Assembly: GCF_036711975.1 (NCBI RefSeq) | Contig: NC_091966.1 | Coordinates: 13,833,501 to 13,897,500, forward strand | Length of the DNA stretch: 64,000 bases | Direction of reading: 5' to 3' | Source: Onthophagus taurus | Taxonomy: Eukaryota > Arthropoda > Insecta > Coleoptera > Scarabaeidae | In this document: positions 11,456 through 23,870 of the stretch, in pieces | How positions within the stretch are numbered: the first letter of the stretch is position 1 | Layout of the letters: each line of letters opens with the position of its first letter | The notes under the pieces: generated by a model | The model's database searches: none | What the model saw: the letters and a program-made list of their open reading frames with translations, nothing else | What the model was told of the DNA's origin: nothing | Made by a program: the position numbers and the translations under genes

Positions 11456-11464
11456 AATAAGATA
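11456..11464 (-). promoter_or_regulatory. Variant GATA motif upstream of gene 2
   Basis: AATAAGATA stands where the other copies have GATAAGATA, about 94 bp upstream of the start at 11362. The first GATA is lost by one base change; the second (11,461-11,464) remains. Confidence 0.3.
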
Positions 11465-11839
11465 TAGATTTTATCACACACCCGTTTTAGATCGAGATTT
11501 CTTATAATTAATTAATCCACTCCATAAGACAATGCGGTGATTTATTAACATTACAATGTCAACAACATATTTTTATGGCTTTGTCTACGGAAGGCTCTCA
11601 GTTTCTTATGCAAGGTGACATATGCATATAGAGCATCAATTTGTTCAATATTTGACGATTTAGCTTTTTTAGCCATCCAAATTTGACAGTTTCTAGAAAA
11701 TATATAAACTGAGAAAGCGCTTCAGTTCACATAACACATTTTATTTATGTAATATTATTCTCTTTTGGAACACTTTTCCTGCGAAACATTCAGCGTGTTA
11801 TGGATGTTGTACTTCTATGATCAATCAATTTTATTTTAT

Positions 11840-12125
11840 CACAAACAATTTAAGTCACCCCTCGTTTTTTTGGTTTGGCTTTTTTCTTGTCCAATTTTCC
11901 AATTTAACATAACGTCTTTTAAGTCCTTCCCTCTTGTTGCTCTTTTTGGTGCCGTTTCCAATCCACGTAGTGTTTCATAATTTTCATCTTCCACATTTTC
12001 AGTTTCTGGAATAGCATCATCACTTATCCAATTCCAGTCATCATTATCAGATTCTGTGTTAACTTCATTTCTGTCCTCATACGTTTGTTCTTCGTTTTGA
12101 ATGTTATCTTCATTTCTGCTTCAAT
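11840..12125 (-). pseudogene. Degenerate acidic open frame, unidentified
   Basis: The minus strand encodes an acidic stretch (NTESDNDDWNWISDDAIPE) followed by a basic one (TAPKRATRGKDLKDVMLNW), ending at a stop near 11,842. An in-frame TGA interrupts it upstream, near 12,120. The paralogous copy at about 23,580-23,870 lacks that stop but is frameshifted after DDWNWI. The different lesions in the two copies show that neither is intact. The parent gene was not recognised; a transposase or a host nuclear protein are both possible. Confidence 0.4.
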
Positions 12126-12613
12126 AATTTACGTTTCCAGGATGTCATTTTTAATGGAGGTATTGCAATCAAAGCCTAAATAGAAAAACTAATCGGTATT
12201 ACAATATATGCTCCGCTTGAAGCTTAGAATAAATTTTGTTTTTTATACAAAGTGGGTATGTATAACTTAACGTATGAATAAACTCGTTCTCAGAAATGTT
12301 TTTACTATTAATGATTTGATTAAGAATCAAGCATCTCTCCAAAACATACTTTGTACGCCTATTGATCTCAACCCAACCCAACCCAACAATAATTTGTTTT
12401 CCAAAGCCAAATGTGCAAAAAATTATTCCCAAAACCACCTCACAATATATGTTAACTGGATATGTGCGTGTATATCTCTGGTTAATCTCTAGCTTATGTA
12501 TGCGCATAACTTTTATAAGATTTATAATGCATCTGCAATATTTTCAGTTGTATGAAGGACATTGATATTAAATTACAAGATTAATACCTTTATTGAAATC
12601 ATTAGTTACAGTG

Positions 12614-15600
12614 TTAAAAATGCATTTTTGGTCTACATGTGCACATACTTTCATGAATAACTCTACAATCAAAATTATTCAACATAAAATTTCGTACTCC
12701 TTCAGCAGTCACTTTGGTGCCAGTAACATCCAACAAGGATAAATTTAAATGTTTCACATAATCCAATGCTTTATCAGTTACTCCATAACATCCTCTCAAG
12801 GACAACTTTTTTAAACTAACGTCGTTGTATTTTCCAAAATACATCATTTCATACATTCCTGAAAAATAATTCATTAGGATTAAGAATTTTCTAAAAATGC
12901 GTAATAATTAAACGTACCAAAGAAAATACATACATTTTATGATTAGAAAAAAGATTCCAACATAAAAAGCTGAAAAATTTGTTGATCTTTTTAAGACCAC
13001 AGTTTTCGCTTTTTGAAAGCTAAATAATGGGCAATTGGTCGTTACAAAAAATTGTCGATTGTTTTTTACACTAGCTGAGCAAATAGAGGCATAGTATACA
13101 GTGTGTCCCCGGATTGTGTCCCCGTAAGGTATAATTGACGATAAATTTTTGAATTCAAATTCCATCTTTTGCAATTAAAGTCTGGATGTCATAAAACGAA
13201 ATATAACCAAGTTTTACGTCAAATATCCTCAAAGTACCAAAGTTAACGCAAGAAGTTTGTTAACCGTTGCCGGTAAAGTGGTCTTTCTAAGCAATGTACA
13301 ACAAAAGTTGATTAAAATAAAATGTTTGTTATGTTAAATTATAGCGATATGCCGAATTTTATTAATTTAGCATATAAAAGAAAAAATGAGTTTTTTCTTG
13401 AAAATTTTTTTCTAATATTCCGTTTTACAATAAAAACAAATGACCTGAGTGAACTAACAATTATCATTTGATAGCTTAGCTTTAGCCTATTTTCAAATAT
13501 TAATTGATCATGTTTACATTACAATATAAAATATGTATTTATAGTGAAGTGCTATGGATTGGGGAACATTAGTTACAATGCAGTTTTAAGGCAATTTGAG
13601 GAAAAATTTTGATTTTTAGTAGATAAAAAAACAATTAAGAGAGTTGTTAAAAAATTTTCGGAAACGGGCAATGTGGAAAATAAAAGGAAGGAAAAAAAGC
13701 TTTTAGATGAACATGATGCGGGGTCGATTGTTGCAGTAACGAACGCAATGGATTATGGTAAGGTGTCGTATTATAAACTAAAATTTAACCACACTATCGA
13801 ATTAGGTGATGAAGCAAAACGTTTAGATAATTGTTTGTGGCTTGGGTACAAAATTTTAAAAGACAGAACTTTTTTAAAAAACATAAAAACATTGCGGCCC
13901 ACATTCGACCATTTTAATTAAAAATTATTTAAATACGTTATTTCGAAAAAAAATGGATTGGTAGATATGATCCGCAACTATAGTTGCCAAGAAGTCCGGA
14001 TTTATTTATTATGGATTTTTATTTTTGAGGTTATCTAAAACAAAAAGTGTACACTGAAAATTGTAATAACAATTTAGACCGTTTAAAACAAAAAAATTGA
14101 AACGTTTTGAAAAAAGTTATTAGAGAAATTCCGTTGGACCATATTAGAAAAAGTTATAAACAATGTCGGAAAAGGGCTGAATTATGTGTTAGTGTTGGTG
14201 GTGGTATCATTGAATAAGCTTTTATGTTAATTTAGTTTAGATCGAAAATGTTTTGTTAATCTTATGATTTAAAAATCTGCATTTTGCTTTTATATCCTAC
14301 ATTAATAAAATTCAGCATATCGCTATAATTTAACTTAACAAACATTTTATATTAATCAACTTTTGTTGTACATTGCTTAAAAAGGCCACTTTACCTGCAA
14401 CAGTTAACAAACTTCTTGCGTTAACTTTGGTACTTTGAGGACATTTGACGTAAAACTTGGTTATATTTCGTTTTATGTCATCCAGACTTTAATTGCAAAA
14501 GACGGAATTTGAATTCCAAAATTTATCGTCAATTATACCATACGGGGACACAATCCGGGGACACACTGTATACAAGTAAATAAAAATGCCGTCTTATTGA
14601 TTTCCAAAACCTAAATAACGTTATATCAAAAGAATTCGGCTTAGAGATATAGGTATACAGGTGTATCTGAATGACTGCAACAAACTTCAAGGGGTGATTC
14701 TTTAGTGAATTTTAAGGGTACTTTGATATATGAACCATGGGCGACTTCGGCCCCCCTAAGGAGCTACACCCCTCCAAAAATGGCGGAAAATTTTGGTTTA
14801 ATTCTTTTTTCTCAAAAACCATAAACGTTAGAAAAATGAAATTTGGGGAATATGTTTAACTGATAATAGGGCACGTTTTGACCCTATTTGTACTTTCAAC
14901 CTACCCTTCTAAACTACTAAACGTAACCACCCCCTTTACATTTTTGCTAAAATTTGTTGTATGCAGATGATAAATACATTAAAAAAAATTTACATAGGTA
15001 GATGAAAGTATCCTAAACTTTTTTGTCTCTCTAAATTTTTTCGAAAAACGACTAATTTTTGAGAAAAAGAATAAAGCAAACGCTGACCGTTAAACAACGG
15101 GGTTGTCAATCAAAAGGTGGAATGAATTTATTAATGAAAAAATCTTCGTAGGCTTTACAATCTTTGTCAGAAATATTTTTGACGTTTAAATGTCAGTGTT
15201 TTTCTTACTATTATTATTGTTTTTCAAATTAATTTTTAAATCAAGTTCTATCGCATTTTCGTTTCTCGACGTTTCAAAATTTTAAATGAAACAGTAATAA
15301 TAGCAAGAAAACCACTGACATTTAAACGTCAAAAATATTTATGTCAGATTGCAAAGCCTACTAAGATTTTTTCAATAAAAATTCATTCCAACTTTCGATT
15401 AACAACCCTACAACTTAACAGTTAGTGTTTGCTTAATTATTTTTTTTCTCAGAAATTATTAAATTTTAGAAAAACATCAGAAAGACAAAAAAGTTTTAGA
15501 ATAATTTTATCTATCTAACTGAAATTTTGCCGATGTATTCATCATCTTCATAAAAAAAATCTAGGCATAAATTGAACATCCCCGTTGCGTTTAGTAGTTT

Positions 15601-17634
15601 AGAAGGGTAGGTTGAAAGTACAAATAGGGCCAAAACGTGCCCTATTATGAGTTAAACATATTCCCCAAATTTCATTTTCCTAGCGTCTATGGTTTTTGAG
15701 AAAAAAAATTATACCAAAATTTTCCGAAATTTTTGAAGGGATGTAGCTCCTTAGGGGAGCCGAAGGCGCCCATGGTTCATATATCAAAGTACCCTTAAAA
15801 TTCACTAAAGAATGACCCCTTGAAGTTTGTTGCAGTCATTCAGATACACCCTGTATATAGGTATGATATATATAGATATGACATAGATATGTATTGCACT
15901 CATCCTAATCTGTCCTTGTACAATAGAAATACTTAGATCTTACTTAATATACAATTTCAAAGTCAAAATTTCAATGTCATAGAAGTAAAACTTGTCTTTT
16001 TTGACATATGTCAAAGTAATTTTCCAAACAAGAGCTTAAATTTAAATGATGTGCCATTAGTTACTTAGAGGGCTCTACTCATTCTTTAATGGATATGTTG
16101 TTAATATGGTTCAATTAGTTGTTAATACTTAACCGTTACATAATATATACATACCTGCAGTTCCACATATGACCCTACGAGGCTTTCTTTGCTCTTCTGG
16201 TACTTTTTTGATTGAATAGCTGTTTATTAATAACACACAACGTAAAGTATTTTCCATCACAGCGATGTCCTTTTCACAATGATTTTGGTTTTCTAAAGTA
16301 TTCGGAGAATTAGATTTACTTGTTCCCATCACATTAGAACTATCAGTAGGTTTAAGAGTGTAAATGTAACCTCCCTCGCAAACTTTTCGTGCCATATCCT
16401 CATCAGAAACTGTTAATGTTTTTTTATCACTAGAAATCCTTGTAGCTATGTTAGGATTATTTTGACAAGTACATTCATTATAAGGCCTCTGGTATAAAAT
16501 ACTTTGAAAACTATAACTGTCTTGAATTGGTTTGGCTGAAGTATAGAAATGAATACTTCTGTCAGAAAGATATCCATAAGGAGCCTTCTCAATTGTTGCT
16601 GTGGGTCCAACAAAACTATGTAAGATGTCTTCATTCCAAAGTGCGATATCATCTAAATCAGAAACATATGAATTTTTCAAGATTTTGCAGCCGTGAGCTA
16701 TTTCTAATTCCCGTTCATCCCTCTCTAAGAAGTAAGTAGTAAGGTAGTTTTGGAAATAAATTTCTTGTATCTTCGGCTTTTTAGCAAGACATTTTAAAAA
16801 CATATTTCCCAGACCAGAAAAACGGCAATCCACAATTCTTAATGCATTAAATTCTTGCATTGTTGAAATATTTAAATCAACATCATACAATCCTTTACAC
16901 TTATACAGTGATAAAATTTCTAGTGAACTTAACCATTGAAACACACTTAATATCGATTGGCTAACCCAGAAACAGTGATCCAATATTAACACCTACAAAT
17001 ATTTCAGTAACAGAAAAGTTTTAATATGTTATATTTAAAAATTATACTTTTAAATTTTTTAGTTGAACAGGACAATAGTTGTGTATCCCGGAAGTATCTG
17101 TTATATATGTTTTTTTAAAACTTAATTCTATTAAACTCTCTGGAAAATCTTTTAGTTTCAGCTAAAAAAATAATACCAAACCTTAAAACGATAAATGCTA
17201 AATACATAGAAACGATGAATATACCATATTTCCACAAATTTTTTGATTTTCCAATGCTAAAACCGTTAAGTTTAAAGTAGATAGATTTAAGAAAAAATCA
17301 TCCGGAATTATTTTAATGTGTCTCCCATCCGCACATATTCTAATATCCTTGGTGGAATTGGTAATTTTTTCAATGCAAAAGTCGATTTTTTCTCTCTTGT
17401 TTGAAACATCTCGCGCATCAATTTCATACCACAAATATTCAGTTTTAACCAAGTCGTGTAGTCGTTGACAAGTTCTTATGATGAAATAAGGAAAATAACA
17501 ATATGGAGAATTAGATAACAATTAACTTACTGGCTCACTAACCACAAATCAGTTTTGTTTAAATATCGAAATATATCCAACAATGTATAATCGTTTAAAT
17601 TCAAAATATTCAGTGAGGATGTGTTACAAGACAT
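12614..17634 (-). CDS. Gene 3: F-box/LRR protein, form A (5 exons, 516 aa)
   Basis: Exons are 17634-17531, 17474-17225, 17161-17048, 16992-16155 and 12858-12614. The first joins in phase 2 to give WLVSQTCQRLHDLV, completing the F-box. Exon 3 encodes LRR strand LIELSFKKTYIT and exon 4 begins VLILDHCFWV. Exon 4 then carries LEILSLYKCKGLYDVDLN, the Cys insert (RPYNECTCQNNPN, VCEGGYIYTLKP) and, without further splicing, EEQRKPRRVICGTAG. Exon 5 gives LSLRGCYGVTDKALDYV and CTCRPKMHF. Intron 4 is about 3.3 kb because two transposons (13,097-14,570 and 14,656-15,855) inserted there. AATAAA lies at 12,589-12,594. The Gly at the last junction is kept, unlike genes 1 and 5. Adaptor function is inferred from the F-box/LRR architecture. 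Confidence 0.83.
13097..14570. mobile_element. Decayed mariner-like element with about 270-bp inverted repeats
   Basis: CAGTGTGTCCCCGGATTGTG begins the element just inside a TA, and its inverse ends it at 14,568. The inverted repeats run about 270 bp inward, to the TATAGCGATATGC region. The paralogous sites near 24,800 and 1,070 are empty (AGTATATACAAG). A damaged plus-strand transposase remains: an HTH-like piece (VVKKFSETGNVENKRK, about 13,637-13,690) and a C-terminal tail (IREIPLDHIRKSYKQCRKRA, about 14,119-14,178). The catalytic core is missing, so it can move only in trans, if at all. Confidence 0.8.
14656..15855. mobile_element. Foldback element, about 1.2 kb, almost wholly palindromic
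   Basis: The element starts CAGGTGTATCTGAATGACTG after a TA and ends in the inverse followed by TA. The arms are nearly 600 bp each and meet near 15,255; for example GACGTTTAAATGTCAGTG at 15,180 faces its inverse near 15,320. Gene 5's intron has the empty site GGTATATATAGG at about 24,890. No coding sequence is seen. The TA duplication and CAGG ends point to the Tc1/mariner superfamily. A transcript of intron 4 of gene 3 would form a very long hairpin here. Confidence 0.8.
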
Positions 17635-17732
17635 TTTAAATATTACAATTTTTTAATTATTGTCAACAGATGCTACTGCAAATAGAAAAATAACTGTATA
17701 CAACAATTAATAACCATAAAACATGAACAAGT

Positions 17733-17741
17733 GATAAGATA
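17733..17741 (-). promoter_or_regulatory. GATAAGATA motif upstream of gene 3
   Basis: The motif lies 99 bp upstream of the start at 17634. Between it and the start is another conserved string, read on the coding strand as TACAGTTATTTTTCTATTTG. That string recurs with small changes before genes 1, 2, 4 and 5 and could include the transcription start. Confidence 0.45.
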
Positions 17742-19434
17742 AAGGTTATTTGATAAGTACGTTTTAAGCCCATTCGCATATTTCCATGTTGCGTCCGTAT
17801 CGAATTCTTTCCGTCCTGAACTCTCACAAATATTTCCTAATGAAGAGCAAAAAACCTGCACATCTGACTTAAAACATTCTTTAACTAAATTAAATAAAAA
17901 GTATTCATTTGAACCAGTTCAAAAATGTATATTTATTTATAAATTTAACGCTCACAGTTGTGACGTGACTCTTGGAAATGAAAGAAGCATCATGGCTAGA
18001 ACTATCAGTTGACTAGCGGCTAAATCCCTTTTTCATACATTGAGTTTTGAATTAAAGTAGTTGCACCTTAACTATCGCTTACTATAATTGGACAACCTCC
18101 TGTACAGATACTCGTTATAAATTGTTTTGGTTTATAAATATCGTGATACCCAATTTCCACTATGGTCACTAAATGCGTTTTGATACTTCTCTATCCACAG
18201 TACAAAATGAATTTTTCATTTACATAAAAATCAACTCTATGATTTACTTTCTTTGCAAAATAGAAATTTTCAAAAATGTGCAATTTAAACAAAAAATTAA
18301 TATTTCAACACCTTGTGTCTTTGTTGGAATAACGTTTAAAAGTCTGAAACTATTAGTTAAATTCTTTACCATGCAACATACTGCTATGGCAATCCCACGT
18401 TTGAGATTTATCTACACGCATAGCAGCAAGATTACAAATACACAAAGAAATGCATTTTATTGACAAAAAAACAAAATACCTTTTTAATTAAAACAACAAT
18501 TTTGCAGTAATTAATAACTAACACAAGTAAAGGTACAGAGCCAATATGGAACCATTTCTTGCAAAAACTTGAGCACCGAGCAACAACAACGCCTATCATA
18601 ATTATAAGTAGTGTCACCTCGCTTAGATTTAATCAGCTAATGCCGGTAATTCCATCAAAACACATGAAGCTGGTCTTCAGGACTTCGAATTGAAGAACAT
18701 CTCATCGAATTGGATACCTTGGAATCGAAGTTGAGTTCTATCCAGTATTAATAAAGTGTTTTGTGGATGTGCTGGAATTACCTGTCGTATTGGGGTCATG
18801 TATTTATTCATGATATCAGTTCGTATTATGTGTTGTAGATGCGTTGATTCAGTGTCGATGAGAGCTTCATGAAGACTAACCAGAGGGATGACGTAAGTGA
18901 TAGCTTTCATAAAGTTCCTAGGTAACATCCTAGTAGTATCTTTTCATTTTCCTGTTAGGCTTTGGGATCTTGTCATTGTAGGCTGGATTGAATGTCGGCA
19001 ATATATCGAGCAAAAATTTAAATATAAAAAATTCTATTCGTGGTAACAATTATTTACACTTGATATGTTAATTATAGATAAGTTATATTTAACACAGTTT
19101 TTTGTCCCCATGTATGAAGAACCATCTCACATAACCAGGAAAGTTTGAAGCATAAACTTTACAAAAAATATATCTTGTATAAAAATGTTTTCAATATGGC
19201 TTTCTTCAGTGTTAAACGTATAAGAAACTGATTTCTAAAACTACCTTATTACAAATTTTAACGAGATGTGTGCGCGCAGACTGAACATGCCGAATAACTT
19301 CGTAAGTATCGTCACATATCAGCTATTATAAGTGCACAACCAAAGTATTTTTTTTCTTTCGGGTTCATTTTTATTACCAAGGATATTAATATTAGATTAA
19401 GATTTATTAAAATCCTCTAATTATAGTTACACTG

Positions 19435-22400
19435 CTAAAAATGCATGTTTGGTCTACATATGCACATAGTTTCGTGAATAACTCTACAATCAACATTTTC
19501 CAAAACAAAATTTTTAACTCCTTCAGCAGTTACTCTGGTACCAGTAACATCCAACAGCGATAAATTTAAATGTTTCAAATGATCCAATGCTTTATCAGTT
19601 ACCCCGTAACAGCCTCTCAGGGACAATTTTTTTAAACTGACGTCGTTGTATTGCCCTAAATAACGTCTCTCAGCCATTCCTGAAAATTAATTGATTATGA
19701 TTAATAACATACTAAAAATACATAATAATTATTGATATTATGTTTGATCGTTTTTAATAAAAAAATGAGATAATATTTATCAAACACATTTATGGAGGAT
19801 TCATGTACGTTGAATTAGTAGTGGAAACAATATTCAAATAAATCTAGTTTTATCTAAAAACTCTAAGAAGAAAACTAGATTTTTGAAGATTTTTAAAAAG
19901 ATATGAATTAATTTTAAAAGTGTATTTCAAGAAGAATGAAAAAAATTAAAGTACATTTCTTATTATAAACACCATTAAAGCCAGAATTTATTCTTATCAC
20001 TACACGATTGCGAAAAGTCGGCAGTCCCAGCATTCTGTCCGCTGGAAGACCAATATGTGTGTGAAATGGCTTGTCAAACCATAAAAACTCTAACAAAAAA
20101 TTGTCGATTGCTAACCAGCTAAGATAACGTTTTTAGATTAGGCAACCCAATATTTTGCAAAGTAAGACAAAAATGCCCAACGCATTGTTACAGAACTCGA
20201 AATACAAGTGTCTACAACTTCTTTGGACCTTGTAACTAGAAAAAGAAGCGAGATGTACCAGAAAGAAATAATGAAGAATTGATAGGCAATGATATCCTGT
20301 CTCGGGGGTGAGTCACTGATAAAGAAGCATGCTGTGTTAGAGCACTGAAAATTTGATACTCAAAAGAATCGTGAAAGGAAGTGACGAGTCCACATCTTCT
20401 TCTACTTTTATTTAGACAAAAACTTGTGTTTTCTGTTATAAATTATTAAGCTTCTTGAGAAGTTGTGATCTGCCACGAAGTCTCTTCGATCTGGGTATCC
20501 TTTACCCACATCGCCCATCTGCCGTTCCCTATTTTATCGACGTATATATGTCTCTCCAGAACCTTCGTCTTGATTTTGTGAATATTAACATACGTAGATA
20601 TCCGGTTCTTCTCGTGTTATAGCACTCCTAATCTGGCCACCTAGCGTTACTCCTTAAATCGATCGCAATTTCTATCCTTCTAACCATACTGTTTGTTTTA
20701 GAAGTGTCTGCCTAAGTTTCCAATGCGTATGGTCCTATAATACACTTGTAGATTCGGCCTTTACTTCTGTTGACATGTAATTATTTTTTAGATAAAGTCT
20801 TTTAAGGTACAATATATATTTTGTGTGATTGGTTTATCACATAGCGTCATCTTGGAGAAATGTTCCTCCCTTGTTCTTATTTGTTAGCCAATTTTATTGT
20901 TATTTTATAAACTGTTTGCATCGCTTTTTGCACCTGTCCCGTCTATCTGTCCCATCTTCTCTTATCTCTTCGCGCTGATTGCTTCACTTGTTTATTGATA
21001 TTATATAGTTGTAGGACTAATTGTCTTTTAGCTTCGTTTCCAACGGCTGCGTTTAGTCTAAGTTTAATGTTCTTTCTCTGATTGATGGTCTCCTCTCCTT
21101 TCTCAGCAACAATTCCTCTGTCTCATGCAGTCTCCTCTTGTATTCCGGCCATCTTTCTACTTGAAATTTATTTCTGGCTTCATTCCAATGGTCGGAGTTT
21201 TCTTTGATCCTTCTCTTGAATACTCGGAGTACAGATACTACGTATACGTATACGTACACAACATATACGTACCTGCATTTCCACATTTGTGTATCTTATG
21301 AGGCTCTTGATATTCTAACAATCACAAATTAAAAATTTTAAGTAAAAATGAAGAGAACAAGCGATGATGAAAATATGACTTACCGTTGCTTTCTATTGGA
21401 GAGTACCGCCTCCAAAGAAAAGATCCAGGCACGTCCATTATATAAAAATCTCTCGGAGGTGCCCACCACCCTGAAATAGTTTTCTATTAACATTTACGAT
21501 AAAAATATAGTTTAAAATAGCAAACAATGTGAACTATGTTCTAACAGAGCGATGTCTTTTTCATTTTGATTTGGGTTTTCTGAAATATCTGCAGAATTTA
21601 GTCTACTTATTCCCATCATTTTAGAACTCTCAGTAGGTTTAAGTGTGTAAATAAATCCTCCCTTACAAACTTTTCGTTCGATATCGTCATCAGAAACAGT
21701 TAATTTTGTTCTTTCAACAACAATCCTTGCAGCTATGTTAGGATTATTTTGACAAGTACATTCATCATATGGCCTCTTATATAAAGTGCTTTGAAAAGTA
21801 TAACTGCCTTGAATTGGTTTGGCTGAAGAATACTCCTTGATGCTAGTTTCAGATAGATGTCCATACGGAATTTTCTCAATTGTAGAAGTAGGCCCAACAA
21901 AACTGTGTAAAATATCTTCATTCCAAAGAGCGATATCGTCAAGATCAGAAACATAACTATTATTTAATTTTTGGGAACCATCAGCTACTTCTACTTCGCG
22001 TGCGTCCTTTTCCATGAAATATGTAGTGAGATAGTCTTGGAAATAAATTTCTTGTACCTTTGGCTTTTTAGCGAGGGATTTTAAAAATATATTCCCAAGG
22101 CCAGAAAAGCGACAATCCACAATTCGCAACGAATCGAATTCGTTCCTTACACTTAACTCAACATCATATAATCCTTTGCACTTATATAATGATAAAATTT
22201 CTAGTGATTTTAACCATTGTAATCTATCTAGTATAGAAAGGTTAACCCAGAAACACTGATCCAATATAAATACCTAAAAATATTTTAATTATTGAATAAT
22301 TGAGTAAAATGAGTAAAATTATAATACTTTTAAATTTTTTAATTGCTCGGGATAGTATTTTTGCAATTCGAACGTATTTGTTACATAAGTCTTCTTTAAA

Positions 22401-22907
22401 CTCAATTCGATTAAAGTTTCTGGAAAATCTCTTAATTTCAACTAAAAAACAGTAAATCAAAAAAAGATAAATGTAAAAATATAAAATAATACCATATTTC
22501 CATCAATTTTCATATTTTCTAAGGCTAAAACCGACAGATTTAAAGCAGATATATTTAAGAAAAAATTATCTGGAATTAGTTTAATGTGTCTCCCATCCGC
22601 ACTTATTCTAACATCTTTGGTGGTATTGGTTATTTTATCAATGCAAAAGTCAATTTTCTCATTATTGTTTGTAAGATCTCTAGCGTCAATTTTATACCAT
22701 AAATATTTAGTTTGAACGAAGTCGTGTAATCGTTGGCATGTCCTTATATGAAAACACGAAAGGTGTATGTATCGCAAAAAACAACTAAAATCGAATAACT
22801 TACTTGCTTATTAACCATAAATCAGTGAAATTTAAATATCGAAATATATTTAATAGTGTGTAGTCGTTTAAATCTATAATATTCAATTTGTGTGTATTAG
22901 ATGACAT
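19435..22907 (-). CDS. Gene 4: F-box/LRR protein, form B (7 exons, 529 aa)
   Basis: Exons are 22907-22804, 22742-22493, 22441-22328, 22273-21526, 21470-21384, 21314-21273 and 19679-19435. This is a near-identical copy of gene 2. The differences seen include LWYKIDARD for LWYEIDARD, NTTKD for NITKD, SALNLSVL for STLNLVVL and ERTKL for ERKKL; exon 7 encodes an identical peptide. The same weak exon 4 donor (GTTTGC) is present. Intron 6 is about 1.6 kb, the compact state before the insertions seen in gene 2. AATAAA is at 19,403-19,408. F-box, LRR, Cys insert (RPYDECTCQNNPN) and CICRPNMHF tail are all intact. Both copies keep open frames, so both may be functional. Confidence 0.82.
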
Positions 22908-23000
22908 TTTAAATAATATGTTTTTTTAATTGTTGTCGTCAGGTATTACTGCAGATATAAAAATAACTGTATAAGTAGTAATCATAAAACACGAATAAGC

Positions 23001-23009
23001 GATAAGATA
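23001..23009 (-). promoter_or_regulatory. GATAAGATA motif upstream of gene 4
   Basis: The motif lies 94 bp upstream of the start at 22907, at the position equivalent to those before genes 1, 3, 5 and 6. Confidence 0.45.
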
Positions 23010-23094
23010 TAGATTTTATCACACACCCGTTTTAGATCGAGATTTCTTATAATTAATTAATCCACTCCATAAGACAATGCGATGATTTATTAAC

Positions 23095-23325
23095 ATTAAT
23101 AATAATAATAATGTTTATTGCCTCAAAAACAAATATTTACATAAATATATACATTCAAACAAATATAAACATCAAGACAAATGGATCAATTTATCGCAAT
23201 AAGCGATATCTTCCAAGAGACCCAACTGGTAACAGTGTATATGTAATTTTAACTAAATAATTATGGCTACCGAGAAGAATATGCTAATAAAACTGAGCGA
23301 ATGAGCATACTTGAATTATGTTACG
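23095..23325 (-). mobile_element. Short non-LTR retrotransposon 3' tail
   Basis: Unit 1 runs directly from the homologue of 23,094 (TTATTAACATT, about 11,551) into the GGAAGGCTCTC region, whereas unit 2 has about 230 extra bases. They begin with AATAATAATAATAATG, the complement of a triplet-repeat tail. This suggests a minus-strand, heavily 5'-truncated non-LTR copy. No coding sequence is recognisable. Confidence 0.5.
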
Positions 23326-23579
23326 GATCGACTACGGAAGGCTCTCAGTTTCTTGTGCAAGGTAACATATGCATACAGAGCATCAATTTGTTCAATATTA
23401 GACGATTTAGCTTTTTTAGCCTTCCACATTTGACAGTTCCTAGAAAACATATAAAGCTGAGAAAGCGCTTCAGTTCACATAACACATTTTATTTATGTAA
23501 TATTATTCTCTTTTGGAACACTTTTCCTTCGAAACTTTCAGCGTGTTATGGATGTTGTACTTCTATGAACAATCAATTT

Positions 23580-23870
23580 TATTTCATCACAAACAATTTA
23601 AGTTACCCCTCGTTTTTGGTTTGGTTTTTTTCTTGCCCAATTTTCCTATTTAACATAACGTCTTTTAAGTCCTTCGCTCTTGTTGCTCTTTTTGGTGCCG
23701 TTTCCAATCCACGAAGTGTTTTATCTTCCTCGTTTTCAGTTTCTGAAATAGCAGCATCTTATCCAATTCCAGTCATCATTATCAGATTCTGTATTAACTT
23801 CATTACTGTCCACGTACGTTTCTTCTTCTTTTTGAATATTATCTTCATTTCTGCTCCAATTATTTAAGTT
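23580..23870 (-). pseudogene. Second copy of the acidic open frame
   Basis: This is the paralogue of 11,840-12,125. The minus strand reads LNNWSRNEDNIQKEEE and then TESDNDDWNWIR, after which a short deletion shifts the frame. It is not intact and not identified. Confidence 0.4.

Larger units (their letters stand above)
424..12449. repeat. Segmental duplication unit 1 (genes 1 and 2)
   Basis: Everything from GTTAACTGG at 425 to about 12,449 recurs in the same order at 12,450-24,161. The shared content is form-A gene, spacer, form-B gene and 5' spacer. Co-linearity is broken only by insertions. Unit 1 alone carries blocks at about 3,225-4,305, 6,226-7,340, 7,509-7,769 and 8,504-9,288. Confidence 0.85.
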
